Source: Actinomycetes bacterium (lineage in GTDB: Bacteria; Actinomycetota; Thermoleophilia; BMS3ABIN01). Taken from it: 64,000 nt of DNA. Positions 1 to 7,995 of this stretch are shown piece by piece. Location of the stretch: contig JAJYLW010000001.1 of NCBI GenBank assembly GCA_021787475.1, positions 124,001 through 188,000 of the forward strand, in the 5' to 3' direction. Numbering within the stretch: the stretch's first letter is position 1; every line of letters begins with the position of its first letter. The position numbers and the translations under genes were made by a program. The notes beneath the pieces are model-generated. The model had not been told where the DNA came from. It worked only from the letters and a program-made list of their open reading frames with translations, and did no database searches.

Positions 1-776
1 ACGGCGGGCAGCACGACCTCCGAGCCCGGGATTATGGTGGCGGCGACAATAAAAAATGCTGCTGAGGAAAAATCAGCCGGCACGTCAACCGCTTTCAGGC
101 GCAGCCTTTCCGCCGGGTAAATCCGGGTGACAAGTCCCTGCTTCTCGACCCGCGCCCCCGCCGCTGCCAGCATGATCTCGGTATGGTCGCGGCAGGCGGA
201 TGGCTCTCTCACGATAGTCGGGCCGTCTCCGTAAAGACCGGCCAGCAGCACTGCGGATTTGACCTGGGCGCTGGCCACCGGCAGATTGTAATCGATTGCC
301 CGCACCCTGCCGCCGCAAACCCTGAGCGGCGCAAACCCGCGGCCCAGCGCTTCAATGTCAACGCCCATCAATTTAAGCGGCGCGACAATGCGGTCCATCG
401 GCCGGCGCCTGAGGCTGGCGTCGCCATCAAGCAAGAAGCAGCCGTCCTGCCCGGCCAGCACTCCCGGCAGCAGCCGCATGGTTGTGCCAGAGTTGCGTGC
501 GTCGATCGCGGTTTTGGGGAATTTTAGGCCCCGCAGGCCAGCGCCGAGAAGAACCAGGCGTCCCTGCTCCAACCGCTCAACCTTTACGCCGCAAGCCTCA
601 ATTGCAGCGAGCGTGGCCGCCGTATCATCAGAACCGAGAAAATTGCGTATTTCTACCGGAGCATCGCAAATTGAGCCAATGATTGCGGCCCGGTGAGAAA
701 TGGACTTGTCAGCCGGCAGCGGAAGCGTTCCGCGCAGCCTTTCGACAGGAGGAAATAATGCGCTGCCGCCCGGCAT
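1..776 (-). CDS. aroA: 3-phosphoshikimate 1-carboxyvinyltransferase (EPSP synthase), C-terminal part outside window
   Basis: Joins phosphoenolpyruvate to shikimate 3-phosphate, the sixth step of the shikimate pathway. Reading the minus strand from 776 gives an uninterrupted frame to the window edge, about 258 of the usual ~430 residues. Seen in it: the PEP/shikimate-binding motif DKSISHR near residues 23-29, the NSGTTMRLL motif, and a conserved ASAQVKSA segment. The ATG directly abuts the tyrA stop (TAAATG), so translation is probably coupled. It is the third gene of the aroF-tyrA-aroA operon. The missing part is only a window effect. Confidence 0.95.
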   Translation of the reverse strand, partial: MPGGSALFPPVERLRGTLPLPADKSISHRAAIIGSICDAPVEIRNFLGSDDTAATLAAIEACGVKVERLEQGRLVLLGAGLRGLKFPKTAIDARNSGTTMRLLPGVLAGQDGCFLLDGDASLRRRPMDRIVAPLKLMGVDIEALGRGFAPLRVCGGRVRAIDYNLPVASAQVKSAVLLAGLYGDGPTIVREPSACRDHTEIMLAAAGARVEKQGLVTRIYPAERLRLKAVDVPADFSSAAFFIVAATIIPGSEVVLPA

Positions 777-1901
777 TTAGCCGGCCTCAGCGCTTGAAAA
801 CGGTACCCGGACGGCGTCATAGCCAAGTTCTTTCAAGATCCCGACCGCGCGCTGGCCCGTCTCGTCACCGGAAACAACCAGCGAAAGGACGCCGCCCTGC
901 TCGATGCTGATCCGGTGAAAAGCCAGGTCATCGATATTAATGCCGGCATTTCCCAAAGCCACGGTGACGCTGCTTAACACGCCGGGCCGGTCGGGAACCG
1001 GCACCTTGACAACGAACAGATCCGCGGGCTCGAGGTACCCAGCCTCCAGCATCCGGTCGCGGTTGGCGGCTGCCGCGGCGATTGTCTGCTCGACGAAATT
1101 TACATCGTCGTCGTCAAGCGCGTCAGCGAAACGGCCGACGCCGCGGGCATGCTCTCTGAGGACTTCCGCCAGCCACCGCCGGTTCTCGATGAAAATGTCG
1201 GTCCAGACGCCGGAATTGCTCCCCGCTACTCGCGTCAAGTCACGGAAGCTTGGCCCCGCCGACAGGAGCGCCTCGCGCCCGTCCAGGTTCACGCTGCCGG
1301 CCTGGTTCATGGCGGCGTTGGCAAGCACGTGCGGCAAATGGCTGACCAGCGCCATTATCCGGTCGTGCGCGTCGGGATCAATCGCGGTCGGGCGGGCGCC
1401 AATGCCGGTGAGGAAACCGTGCAGCCGCTCATAGTTGGAAGGGTCAATTCCCCCGCCGGAGGTTAGAAAGTAAGTCGCTTTGTCAAAAAGATCCTCGCGG
1501 GCGTTGGCGACTCCGGCGGTCTCGGAACCACAAACAGGGTGGCCGCCAATAAACCGCTTTTCCTCTTCGGGCGTCAGCGCCGCCATCAGGCTGGATTTTG
1601 TGCTGCCCATATCAGTGACGATGCATCCCGGCCCTGCCGCCAGCGCCCGGCGGGCAATCTCAAGGACGGTCCTGACCGGCGTCGCCACGAAACAGAGGTC
1701 GGCCGCTTCGGCCGCCTCTTCGACGCTCGAAGCCTGGTCGGTGATGGCGCCCAGCTCCAGCGCCTGGCCAAGCGTCCGCCGGCTGCGGCTGTAGCCGAAA
1801 ACCCTCTCCACTCCGAGCCGCTCGCGGGCGGCCAGTCCCATTGAGCCCCCCATCAGGCCAACACCAAGGATAGCAATGGTGGTATTGGAAAAATCCGGCA
1901 T
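777..1901 (-). CDS. tyrA: Prephenate dehydrogenase with C-terminal ACT domain
   Basis: Converts prephenate to 4-hydroxyphenylpyruvate with NAD(P) in tyrosine synthesis. The 374-residue protein begins with a Rossmann fold containing GVGLMGGSMG at residues 13-22. It has the family motifs HPVCGSE and SHLPH in the catalytic region. An ACT domain starts near residue 295 (PVPDRPGVL), the usual allosteric module for tyrosine feedback. It lies 15 bp after aroF and directly upstream of aroA in one operon. Arogenate could be the substrate instead; sequence alone does not decide this. Confidence 0.94.
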   Translation of the reverse strand: MPDFSNTTIAILGVGLMGGSMGLAARERLGVERVFGYSRSRRTLGQALELGAITDQASSVEEAAEAADLCFVATPVRTVLEIARRALAAGPGCIVTDMGSTKSSLMAALTPEEEKRFIGGHPVCGSETAGVANAREDLFDKATYFLTSGGGIDPSNYERLHGFLTGIGARPTAIDPDAHDRIMALVSHLPHVLANAAMNQAGSVNLDGREALLSAGPSFRDLTRVAGSNSGVWTDIFIENRRWLAEVLREHARGVGRFADALDDDDVNFVEQTIAAAAANRDRMLEAGYLEPADLFVVKVPVPDRPGVLSSVTVALGNAGINIDDLAFHRISIEQGGVLSLVVSGDETGQRAVGILKELGYDAVRVPFSSAEAG

Positions 1902-1916
1902 GGAAACGGAAAGTTG

Positions 1917-2933
1917 CTATGACATCCGGCGGCCGCTCATCTCTACATAGCGGCGGATCTCAGCGGCGTAGGCGGCAAATTCGCCCACGGGCAACGACTG
2001 GGAGCCGTCGCACAAGGCCTCTTCCGGCTCCGGATGTGTCTCGACCAGGAGGCCGTCGGCGCCGACGGCGACCGAAGCCAGCGACAGCGGCAGCACCAGG
2101 TCGCGCTTACCGGTGGCATGGCTGGGATCGACCACCACCGGCAGGTGGCAGCGTTTTTTAATCACAGGAATTGCCGATAGGTCAAGGGTAAACCTGGTCG
2201 CAGTCTCAAAAGTCCTGATGCCGCGCTCACAAAGGATGACGTCCGAGTTTCCTTCCTTGAGGATGTATTCGGCCGCCATCAGCAGCTCCTCGATGGTGGC
2301 GCTCATGCCCCGCTTCAGCAACACGGGCCGCTCGACCTTGCCCACCTCGGACAGGAGCTGAAAGTTCTGCATGTTGCGGGTACCGATCTGGATAACGTTG
2401 GCATATTTCAGCACGATCTCAACATCACGGGGGTCCATCAGCTCCGTGACGATAGGGAGCCCCGTTTCCTCCCGGGCGGCCGCCATGATCTTGAGCCCGT
2501 CCTCGCCCAGCCCCTGAAAGCTGTAGGGTGAGGTGCGCGGCTTGAAGGCGCCGCCCCGGAGCATCGAGGCGCCGGCGCCCGCCGCCTGGCGGGCCGCCCT
2601 TAAATACTGATCTTCATTCTCAACCGAGCAAGGGCCGGCAATCAGGGCAAAGGCGCCGCCGCCAATCGAGCAGTTGCCAACGCGGACGACGGTGTCATCC
2701 GGATGTGTCTCGCGGCTGGCCAGCTTGTATGGCTTCAGGATGGGCATGATCCGGTCAACGCCCGGCATGGCGTCAAAAGGCAGCGCTGCGATCTGCTCGC
2801 GGTCGCCAATGGCGCCGATTATGGTGACAAACTCGCCGCGGGAGACATGGCCGCGGGCGCCGACGCGGGCGAGCCGGTCCACCACATGCTGGATCTGCTC
2901 CTCGGTCGCATCCGGCTTCATAACAATCATCAT
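1917..2933 (-). CDS. aroF: 3-deoxy-7-phosphoheptulonate (DAHP) synthase, type I-beta with N-terminal regulatory domain
   Basis: Condenses phosphoenolpyruvate and erythrose 4-phosphate, the committed step of aromatic biosynthesis. The 338-residue protein has an N-terminal ferredoxin-like regulatory domain (about residues 1-70) followed by the TIM-barrel catalytic domain. That domain contains GPCSVE at 100-105 and KPRTS at 131-135. The architecture is that of the Thermotoga/Bacillus-type I-beta enzymes, in which the extra domain senses tyrosine or a downstream product. It is the first gene of the aroF-tyrA-aroA operon. A heptanucleotide array lies 36 bp upstream of its start. Confidence 0.95.
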   Translation of the reverse strand: MMIVMKPDATEEQIQHVVDRLARVGARGHVSRGEFVTIIGAIGDREQIAALPFDAMPGVDRIMPILKPYKLASRETHPDDTVVRVGNCSIGGGAFALIAGPCSVENEDQYLRAARQAAGAGASMLRGGAFKPRTSPYSFQGLGEDGLKIMAAAREETGLPIVTELMDPRDVEIVLKYANVIQIGTRNMQNFQLLSEVGKVERPVLLKRGMSATIEELLMAAEYILKEGNSDVILCERGIRTFETATRFTLDLSAIPVIKKRCHLPVVVDPSHATGKRDLVLPLSLASVAVGADGLLVETHPEPEEALCDGSQSLPVGEFAAYAAEIRRYVEMSGRRMS

Positions 2934-2968
2934 TGCCGCAAACCTCCGCCAAAAAACAGGGAAAGAGA

Positions 2969-3008
2969 CGCGTTTAACGTTTAACGTTTCACGTTTAACG
3001 TTACACGG
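2969..3008. repeat. Heptanucleotide array, CGTTTAA type
   Basis: Five or six consecutive 7-nt units (CGTTTAA, CGTTTAA, CGTTTCA, CGTTTAA, CGTTACA, CGGAAAA) lie just upstream of aroF. This is one of many arrays in the window with the same period. Confidence 0.85.
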
Positions 3009-3268
3009 AAAACCTGGTGGTTCACGGCAACTTTGCTAAATGCGAAACGGGATCAAGTGCATGCAAATCAGGGCGGTCAAACATCCGCCGAGGTTTACAT
3101 TCTAGCATTCTTTAAGGAAAGGAAGAAAAACCCCAAGAAACCTCCAGATTTCCATTTTTCCGGTTTTTCCACAGTTCCCTGCTTCTGCAGAGCTTCTCAA
3201 CCCTGCGCCGGATAAACTTCCATCCTTGACTTCTTGGGGCAAATTAAAGATACCCGTGCGGGCAAAAA

Positions 3269-3336
3269 CTAAACCACCCGGCAAACAGCTCCCCAGCTGC
3301 CGCTGCCGGGTGGTTTAGAGCCCAACGGGCGGGCTC
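3269..3336 (-). terminator. Double hairpin terminator after the secreted-protein gene
   Basis: A 15-bp perfect inverted repeat (3269-3283 with 3304-3318, arm CTAAACCACCCGGCA) is preceded, in the minus-strand direction, by a smaller hairpin (GAGCCC at 3318-3323 with GGGCTC at 3331-3336). On the minus strand the large stem ends in TTTAGTTTTTG, a U-rich tail. It sits 19 bp after the stop of the secreted-protein gene. The stem is symmetric and might also stop plus-strand transcripts. Confidence 0.7.
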
Positions 3337-3354
3337 TCTGTAAGAGGTCAGGTT

Positions 3355-3891
3355 TTATCTGTGACCGCTGTGACCGGATGCCATTCCGCCTGCCGGTCCG
3401 GTGCTCATATGGCCGCCAGCATTGCCCGATCCTGATGTGGAAGCTGTGCTGCCCGGACTTGTCGGCGGAACCTGTGCCGGAGGGCCGGGAACCCCGGCCG
3501 GCGGCCCGGCTGGCACTGTAACCGGAGGCATGTCACCGCTCATATTCCCGTTTCCAGCCTGCTGCCGGGCGGCGTTCCTTACTGCCAGGCCGTGATTCCG
3601 AATGACCTTCCCGTTTGGAAGCGTCATTGTGCCCGTGTCGTTCTTGCCCCGGGCTACCTGGGAGACGCCGTACTGGTTTCCGGCTGCCGACTTGCCGTAC
3701 TGGTCGGCTGCGGCGCCATGCCCGTGGCCGATTGTGGTTGAAGTTCCTATTCCGTTAAGCGCCGCTACGCCATTCCCGATCACAGACGGCAGCTTGCCCA
3801 CCGGCAGGTTGCCAGTCGCATAAGCGGTCCCGCCGGCAGCAAGAACAAGAGCCCCGGCGACAACCAATGCTTTTAGCTTAAAAATAACCAC
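3355..3891 (-). CDS. Secreted Gly/Pro/Ser-rich protein of unknown function
   Basis: A 178-residue protein with a clear signal sequence: LKALVVAGALVLAAGG at residues 6-21 followed by AYAT, a plausible cleavage site near 24-25. The mature part has a histidine/glycine-rich stretch (GHGHGAA, about 56-62) and a disordered C-terminal third rich in Gly, Pro, Ser and Thr, ending GHSGHR. No catalytic motif is recognised. It is divergent from the ECF sigma factor gene, and its disordered tail resembles in composition that of the DUF5667 protein. The three genes may form one regulated cell-envelope module. Function unknown. Confidence 0.75.
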   Translation of the reverse strand: MVIFKLKALVVAGALVLAAGGTAYATGNLPVGKLPSVIGNGVAALNGIGTSTTIGHGHGAAADQYGKSAAGNQYGVSQVARGKNDTGTMTLPNGKVIRNHGLAVRNAARQQAGNGNMSGDMPPVTVPAGPPAGVPGPPAQVPPTSPGSTASTSGSGNAGGHMSTGPAGGMASGHSGHR

Positions 3892-3960
3892 GCCAAACCT
3901 TCCTTTCTGAAAGCGCCCTCAAACTATCGTTCCTGACTTGTTAGCGGTAAAGTCTGGAAA

Positions 3961-3990
3961 AAGTTACGCTAAAAGTTACGCTGTTATAAC
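3961..3990. promoter_or_regulatory. Direct repeat AAGTTACGCT in the divergent promoter region
   Basis: AAGTTACGCT occurs at 3961-3970 and again at 3973-3982, one helical turn apart (12 bp), followed by the palindrome GTTATAAC at 3983-3990. A degenerate inverted copy (TTAGCGGTAAAGT) lies just before, near 3941. The position between the divergent secreted-protein gene and the ECF sigma gene fits an operator or ECF-type promoter element. The binding protein is unknown. Confidence 0.45.
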
Positions 3991-4073
3991 AAACAAGCAG
4001 GCTTGAGCCGAAACTATTCATGAACCCGTATCCAAATGCAGTTTTTCCCGCTAGAAAAATAGGAGACCAATAA

Positions 4074-4628
4074 TTGCCAGAGAAGCGAGAGCTCTCAAAA
4101 CTGATCAGGCAGGTGCAAAAAGGAGACTTAGACGCATTCGGCAAGCTTTATGACCGTTACTACAATCCGGTCTACGCTTTCGTTCTTCATCAGGTTGCCG
4201 CAGTTGCCGACGCCGAGGACATCACGGCCGGGGTTTTTTTGGAAGCCCTGGAAAAGATCAACGGCTTCAGCTGGCGCGGCGCCGGCTTTGAAGCCTGGTT
4301 GTTTAGCATCGCCCGTCATGACGTGCTCGACCACTTCCGCCGGCGGGGGCGAAACAGGGAATCCGCAATTAATGACCGTCATATGGATATCCCGGCAGCG
4401 AAGCATGTGGAAACAACTGCTGAGGCGGCCTGGGACCGGCAGACTTTGCGGGACGCTATCTGGCAATTATCCGACGATCAGCAGCAGGTGCTGCTGCTGA
4501 AGCTGATGGTGAATTTCAGCAACGGCCAGATTGCAGCGGTGCTGTCAAAAAGCGAAGGTGCTGTCAAGGCATTGCAGCACCGGGCGCTGATAAACCTGAG
4601 GAAGATCCTGGAAGGAAATGACGATTAA
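4074..4628 (+). CDS. ECF-family RNA polymerase sigma factor
   Basis: A 184-residue extracytoplasmic-function sigma factor. Region 2 is visible around residues 20-60 (LYDRYYNPVYAF, then AEDITAGVFLEALEKI). Region 4 lies around 130-180 (LSDDQQQVLLLKL and the helix-turn-helix FSNGQIAAVLSKSEGAVKAL). The start is a TTG with an AGGAG eight nucleotides upstream (4061-4065); no ATG fits. The next gene starts 11 bp before its stop, so the two are translationally coupled. The pairing of an ECF sigma with a DUF5667 membrane protein suggests the neighbour controls its activity. Confidence 0.9.
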   Translation: MPEKRELSKLIRQVQKGDLDAFGKLYDRYYNPVYAFVLHQVAAVADAEDITAGVFLEALEKINGFSWRGAGFEAWLFSIARHDVLDHFRRRGRNRESAINDRHMDIPAAKHVETTAEAAWDRQTLRDAIWQLSDDQQQVLLLKLMVNFSNGQIAAVLSKSEGAVKALQHRALINLRKILEGNDD

Positions 4629-5730
4629 AGACAGACCTTACAATAAATCAGCCGCTCCGGCGGAACTGCTTGACCGCGGCCTTGAAGATTTGACCGGGAG
4701 CGGCGCCAGCTGCAAAAGCAGCCATGGCAACGGCAAAGCGGCCGCCGAGCTGGAACTGTTGCTGGAGCTGGCGGCGGCCTGCCGCCGGTCATTTAAAATT
4801 GAGGCCAGCCCCGCACGGCGTGCCGCCGTCAGGTCGAGGGTGATGGCTGCAGCCCAAGCCCGCCTGCGTGCGCCTGTCAACAAGCGGCAACTGCGGCGTT
4901 TCCTGCTGCGGCCGGCGATCGCGGCCGCCGCAATCCTGGCGCTTTCGGGCGCCACGGCGCTGGCGGCCAACTCCGCCGGTCCGGACAACATCCTTTATCC
5001 GTTAAAACAAAAGCTGGAAGATGCCCGCAGCTTTATCGCCTTTGGCAAGACTGGCCGCGCTGCTGTCGCTGCCGGCGATGCCGGCAAACGGCTCGACGAA
5101 ATCAAAGCGATGGTGGCCAAGGGCAAGCCCCAGTACGTTTCGGAGTTGCTGGCAAATTATGACCGGCAGATCGGCGAGGCGCAGAGCCTGGCGGCCGCCG
5201 CCGGGCGGGAAGGTGACGATGTCACGGCTGTCATAGGGATGATCGACGCTACCCGCGCCCGCCACGACGCCCTGATGAAAGAAATCTTTAACATGGTGCC
5301 CGCTAATATCCAGGCGGTAATCCGCCATGAAGAAGGTGGCGCCGGACCTGCGGGGGGCAGATCGGCTGCCGGCCAGCGGGGCAAGACGAATCCAAGCAGG
5401 CCAGCCGGCCGGGCCGGGGGCGGCAACCCCAACTCTGGCGGCTCCCAGGGCTCATCCGGCGCATCCGGAAGCGCCCCCAGCAACGGGCAGATGCCGGGCG
5501 GCTCCGTGCAGAACGGCGGACAGCAGGACATGCCTGCCCCCTACGGACCTGCGCCGCAGAGCGACGGAAATCCGGCACAGTCGCCCGGACAATTCCAGGC
5601 TCCGTCAGGAAAATCCGGTTCCAAAAGTATGCCGCAAGGCGTGGCCCGGGGCAGCCATGCGGCAGGTTACAGCGGTCAAAGCTCTGCCTCCCAGCAGCCA
5701 GAGGGCGGCATGCTCTCTGGCAGTCGCTAG
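4618..5730 (+). CDS. DUF5667 membrane protein, probable anti-sigma partner
   Basis: A 370-residue protein in three parts. The N-terminal cytoplasmic region is about 95 residues and mostly helical. One membrane segment spans about 96-117 (rich in Ala, Ile, Leu). A DUF5667 domain covers about 119-225, starting GPDNILYPLKQKLEDA. The last 130 residues are a low-complexity tail of Gly, Ser, Pro and Gln. Overlap with the upstream sigma gene and the topology suggest a membrane-anchored anti-sigma factor. No zinc-binding anti-sigma HxxxCxxC motif was seen, so that role is inference from context. The tail is probably extracellular and disordered. Confidence 0.8.
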   Translation: MTIKDRPYNKSAAPAELLDRGLEDLTGSGASCKSSHGNGKAAAELELLLELAAACRRSFKIEASPARRAAVRSRVMAAAQARLRAPVNKRQLRRFLLRPAIAAAAILALSGATALAANSAGPDNILYPLKQKLEDARSFIAFGKTGRAAVAAGDAGKRLDEIKAMVAKGKPQYVSELLANYDRQIGEAQSLAAAAGREGDDVTAVIGMIDATRARHDALMKEIFNMVPANIQAVIRHEEGGAGPAGGRSAAGQRGKTNPSRPAGRAGGGNPNSGGSQGSSGASGSAPSNGQMPGGSVQNGGQQDMPAPYGPAPQSDGNPAQSPGQFQAPSGKSGSKSMPQGVARGSHAAGYSGQSSASQQPEGGMLSGSR

Positions 5731-5771
5731 TCTGCTCCTGCAAATGCGCGGTGGCGCACTGCCGGGAATCT

Positions 5772-5801
5772 CGTTTCACGTTTAAAGTTTCACATTTCAC
5801 G
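5772..5801. repeat. Heptanucleotide array, GTTTCAC type
   Basis: Four imperfect 7-nt units (GTTTCAC, GTTTAAA, GTTTCAC, ATTTCAC) lie about 40 bp after the DUF5667 gene. Confidence 0.7.
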
Positions 5802-5873
5802 GAAAAACCTTAAAAGCACTTTTTCCAAAACTGAGAAAGCAGGCAAGGGCTGGTTTCTGGCAGCCAGTCCGGA

Positions 5874-5879
5874 TATAAT
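5874..5879 (+). promoter_or_regulatory. Possible -10 element upstream of tatA
   Basis: A perfect TATAAT lies 56 bp before the tatA start, in a spacer that otherwise holds only a repeat array. No convincing -35 hexamer is found 16-18 bp upstream, so this is a weak call. Confidence 0.35.
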
Positions 5880-5935
5880 GGGAATGGTTTTTTGCAAACA
5901 GGGGGCCGGTTTAGCAGCTCCGAAAGGAGAATGTC

Positions 5936-6148
5936 ATGTTTGACGGAGTACTTGCACCTCAACACCTGATTCTGGTTCTTATTATCGCGCTGGTAGTCTT
6001 CGGCCCCAAGCGCCTGCCGGAGATTGGGCGCGGCCTGGGAAAGGGCATCCGGGAATTCAAGGGCTCGATGAATGAGGCTATCTCCGGTGTGGCCGACGAA
6101 GCCAAGGAGAACAAAACCGAGGCGAAGAACGAGACGAAAGCACCCTAA
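5936..6148 (+). CDS. tatA: Twin-arginine translocase subunit TatA/TatE-like
   Basis: A 70-residue protein with one short N-terminal membrane helix (LILVLIIALVVFG, about 12-24), the hallmark FGPKRLPEIGRGLGKGIREFK at the hinge and amphipathic helix, and a charged acidic/basic tail. TatA forms the pore of the system exporting folded proteins. The ATG follows a good GAAAGGAG. The gene stands alone with its own terminator; tatC is not in the window. TatB cannot be excluded, but the short length favours TatA. Confidence 0.9.
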   Translation: MFDGVLAPQHLILVLIIALVVFGPKRLPEIGRGLGKGIREFKGSMNEAISGVADEAKENKTEAKNETKAP

Positions 6149-6173
6149 CTAAAGAGGGCGCTTGCAATTTTTT

Positions 6174-6203
6174 AGCCCCGCTACCGGCGGGGCTTTTCGT
6201 TTT
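6174..6203 (+). terminator. Intrinsic terminator of tatA
   Basis: An 8-bp perfect stem (AGCCCCGC / GCGGGGCT, 6174-6194) with a 5-nt loop is followed by TTTTCGTTTTG. It lies 26 bp after the tatA stop. Confidence 0.9.
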
Positions 6204-6257
6204 GTGTTTCGCGTTTCGTGTTAACCCGCGTTTCCATCAACGCAAAACGCCAAACAT

Positions 6258-7352
6258 TTATTTCAGACCCGCCAGCTTCTCCAGAAATACCGAATTCTCT
6301 GCTTCCGTGCCGACGCTGACGCGGATGTAGCCGGGGCAGGCCAGCGTCCGGCCCGGCCGGACGATGACGCCGCGTTTCATCAGCTCTTCGGGCACGTTAT
6401 CGGCCGGCGTTGACATGCCGTTGACGTCAACCAGCATGAAGTTGCTCTGCGTCTGGACGTATTTGACGCCCATGGCGGCAAGGCCGTCGTAAAGCTGGCG
6501 GCGGCCGGCATTGTTGAGGGCGCGCCTTTCCTGAAGGCGCTCTTCCAGGCCAAGCGACGCCAGCGCCGCCGCCTGCGCCGGCATGTTGACGTTGAAAGGC
6601 TGGCGCACCTTGTCAACCGCCTCCTTGACCTCAGGCGAGCAGATGCCGTAGCCGACGCGGAGGCCGCAAAGGCCGTATATCTTGGAAAAAGTCCTGAGCA
6701 CGACAACATTGGGCCGCTCTCGCCACAACTTCAGCCCGTCCTGGGAATCAGGCTCCTCGACGTATTCGTTGTAGGCCTCATCCAGCACCAGCAGGCAGTC
6801 TTCCGGAATCGTGGCCGCGAACCGGGAGATGTCCGCATATGGCAGATACGAGCCTGTCGGATTGTGCGGATTTGTCAAAAAGACAATCCGCGTCCTGCCG
6901 GTTACCGCCGCAGCCAGCGCTTCCAGGTCGTTGGCAAAATCCTTGAGCGGCGCCTTGACCGGCCTGGCGCCCCGCGCCCGGGTCGCTTCCTCGTAAACGA
7001 GAAAGGTTGGGTCCGAGAAAACCGCCTCCGCGCCCGGCTCCAGCATGACCAGGCTCAGCCAGATAAGCAGCTCGCAGGAGCCGTTGCCAACGACCAGTTC
7101 CTCCGGCGTTACGCCGTAGCGCTCCGCCAGCGCCGCCTTCAGGTCGCGGCATTCCGAATCGGGGTAACGGTTGAGGTCGTTGAACTTCCGTGTGATCACT
7201 TCAAGAACTTCCGGGAAAGGCGGCAGCGGCGACTCATTCGATGCCAGCTTTATCACTTTCTGCGGGTCAAGCCCGTAGCGCCGCGCCACCGCCTCGACCG
7301 GCGCCCCGGCGACGTAAAGTGTGACGTTTTCAAGTTGCGGTACGAATTTCAT
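6258..7352 (-). CDS. hisC: Histidinol-phosphate / aromatic aminotransferase (HisC type)
   Basis: A 364-residue fold-type I PLP aminotransferase. Seen: SNESPLPP near 38-45, NPHNPTG at 161-167, DEAY at 191-194, and the PLP lysine K224 in TFSKIYGL, followed by the phosphate-binding RVGYG. HisC converts imidazole acetol phosphate to histidinol phosphate. Here no other his genes are near, and chorismate mutase (aroH) lies next on the same strand. It may instead, or also, transaminate prephenate-derived keto acids to Phe and Tyr, as some HisC proteins do. Family assignment is firm; substrate is not. Confidence 0.9.
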   Translation of the reverse strand: MKFVPQLENVTLYVAGAPVEAVARRYGLDPQKVIKLASNESPLPPFPEVLEVITRKFNDLNRYPDSECRDLKAALAERYGVTPEELVVGNGSCELLIWLSLVMLEPGAEAVFSDPTFLVYEEATRARGARPVKAPLKDFANDLEALAAAVTGRTRIVFLTNPHNPTGSYLPYADISRFAATIPEDCLLVLDEAYNEYVEEPDSQDGLKLWRERPNVVVLRTFSKIYGLCGLRVGYGICSPEVKEAVDKVRQPFNVNMPAQAAALASLGLEERLQERRALNNAGRRQLYDGLAAMGVKYVQTQSNFMLVDVNGMSTPADNVPEELMKRGVIVRPGRTLACPGYIRVSVGTEAENSVFLEKLAGLK

Positions 7353-7365
7353 GGTCGATCATGCT

Positions 7366-7446
7366 TTCAGTTTCCTGTTTCCGGTTCCATGAATACCATG
7401 CTTAAATTATACTATCTGTCAAGTGAGTTTCGAGTTTCTGTTTTAT
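7366..7446. repeat. Heptanucleotide arrays upstream of hisC
   Basis: Two short runs with 7-nt period, AGTTTCC/TGTTTCC/GGTTCCA at 7368-7388 and GAGTTTC/GAGTTTC/TGTTTTA near 7426-7446, are separated by an AT-rich stretch. Confidence 0.6.
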
Positions 7447-7587
7447 TTTAACTGATCTTTCAATTGTCTCAGGAATGAACTCGGGGCTTGCCCCGGTCTG
7501 CCTATGTCCGGCCAGCTCCAGGCAAGCCCCTCGCATCATTATTTTTCCTGATTATCCTGAGCGAAGAGGAAGATCAGCTTATTTTAT

Positions 7588-7620
7588 CTACCATTTACCA
7601 TCCACCATCCGGGTTTTTTA
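7588..7620. repeat. Heptanucleotide array, CCATCCA type, reaching the aroH stop
   Basis: Units ACCATTT, ACCATCC, ACCATCC are followed by GGGTTTTTTA. The last bases form the aroH stop codon on the minus strand. Confidence 0.75.
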
Positions 7621-7995
7621 CTCAGGCAGGTCGGTGCGCAACTGGCGGGCGCCGTGCAGGTAGGCGTGGCGGATTTCATTCTTGGCGCTCCTTGAATAGG
7701 CGTGCATCATCACGCGGACGCAACGCTCGACGCTGCCGGCAACGGGAATCTCCTGAGAGCAGAGGAGCGGCGTGCGCGAGAGCCCCATGTTGCGGGCCGA
7801 CACCGCCGGGAAGTCGGAGACGAGATCAGGGGTTGCGGTGAAAATAAGACTGACGATATCATCCGGGGCGATGCTGTTGCGGTGCATCATCTCCTTGAGC
7901 AGTTCGCTGGTGCGCTCGCGAATCTGTTCCGGGGTGTCTGCCTCGACCGTGGTGGCGCCGCGCACCGCCACCAGTCGCCAGCCGTCCTCCTTCAC
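7618..7995 (-). CDS. aroH: Chorismate mutase, monofunctional AroH type
   Basis: Rearranges chorismate to prephenate, the branch point to Phe and Tyr. The 125-residue length and the motif VRGATTVEAD at residues 11-20 (catalytic Arg12) identify the trimeric AroH class rather than the helical AroQ class. TPEQIRERTSELL and the later SARNMGLSRTPLLCSQEI also fit the family. Its ATG overlaps the rluB stop by 4 bp. Its own stop codon falls at the edge of a heptanucleotide array. Confidence 0.93.
   Translation of the reverse strand: MKEDGWRLVAVRGATTVEADTPEQIRERTSELLKEMMHRNSIAPDDIVSLIFTATPDLVSDFPAVSARNMGLSRTPLLCSQEIPVAGSVERCVRVMMHAYSRSAKNEIRHAYLHGARQLRTDLPE

Larger units (their letters stand above)
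2934..3354. other. Intergenic region, 421 bp
   Basis: This gap lies upstream of the aroF operon and downstream of the secreted-protein gene, both on the minus strand. It holds a heptanucleotide array (2969-3008) next to aroF and a double hairpin (3269-3336) next to the secreted-protein gene. Between them is an A/C-rich stretch with no convincing open frame. No clear promoter for aroF was recognised. Confidence 0.6.
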
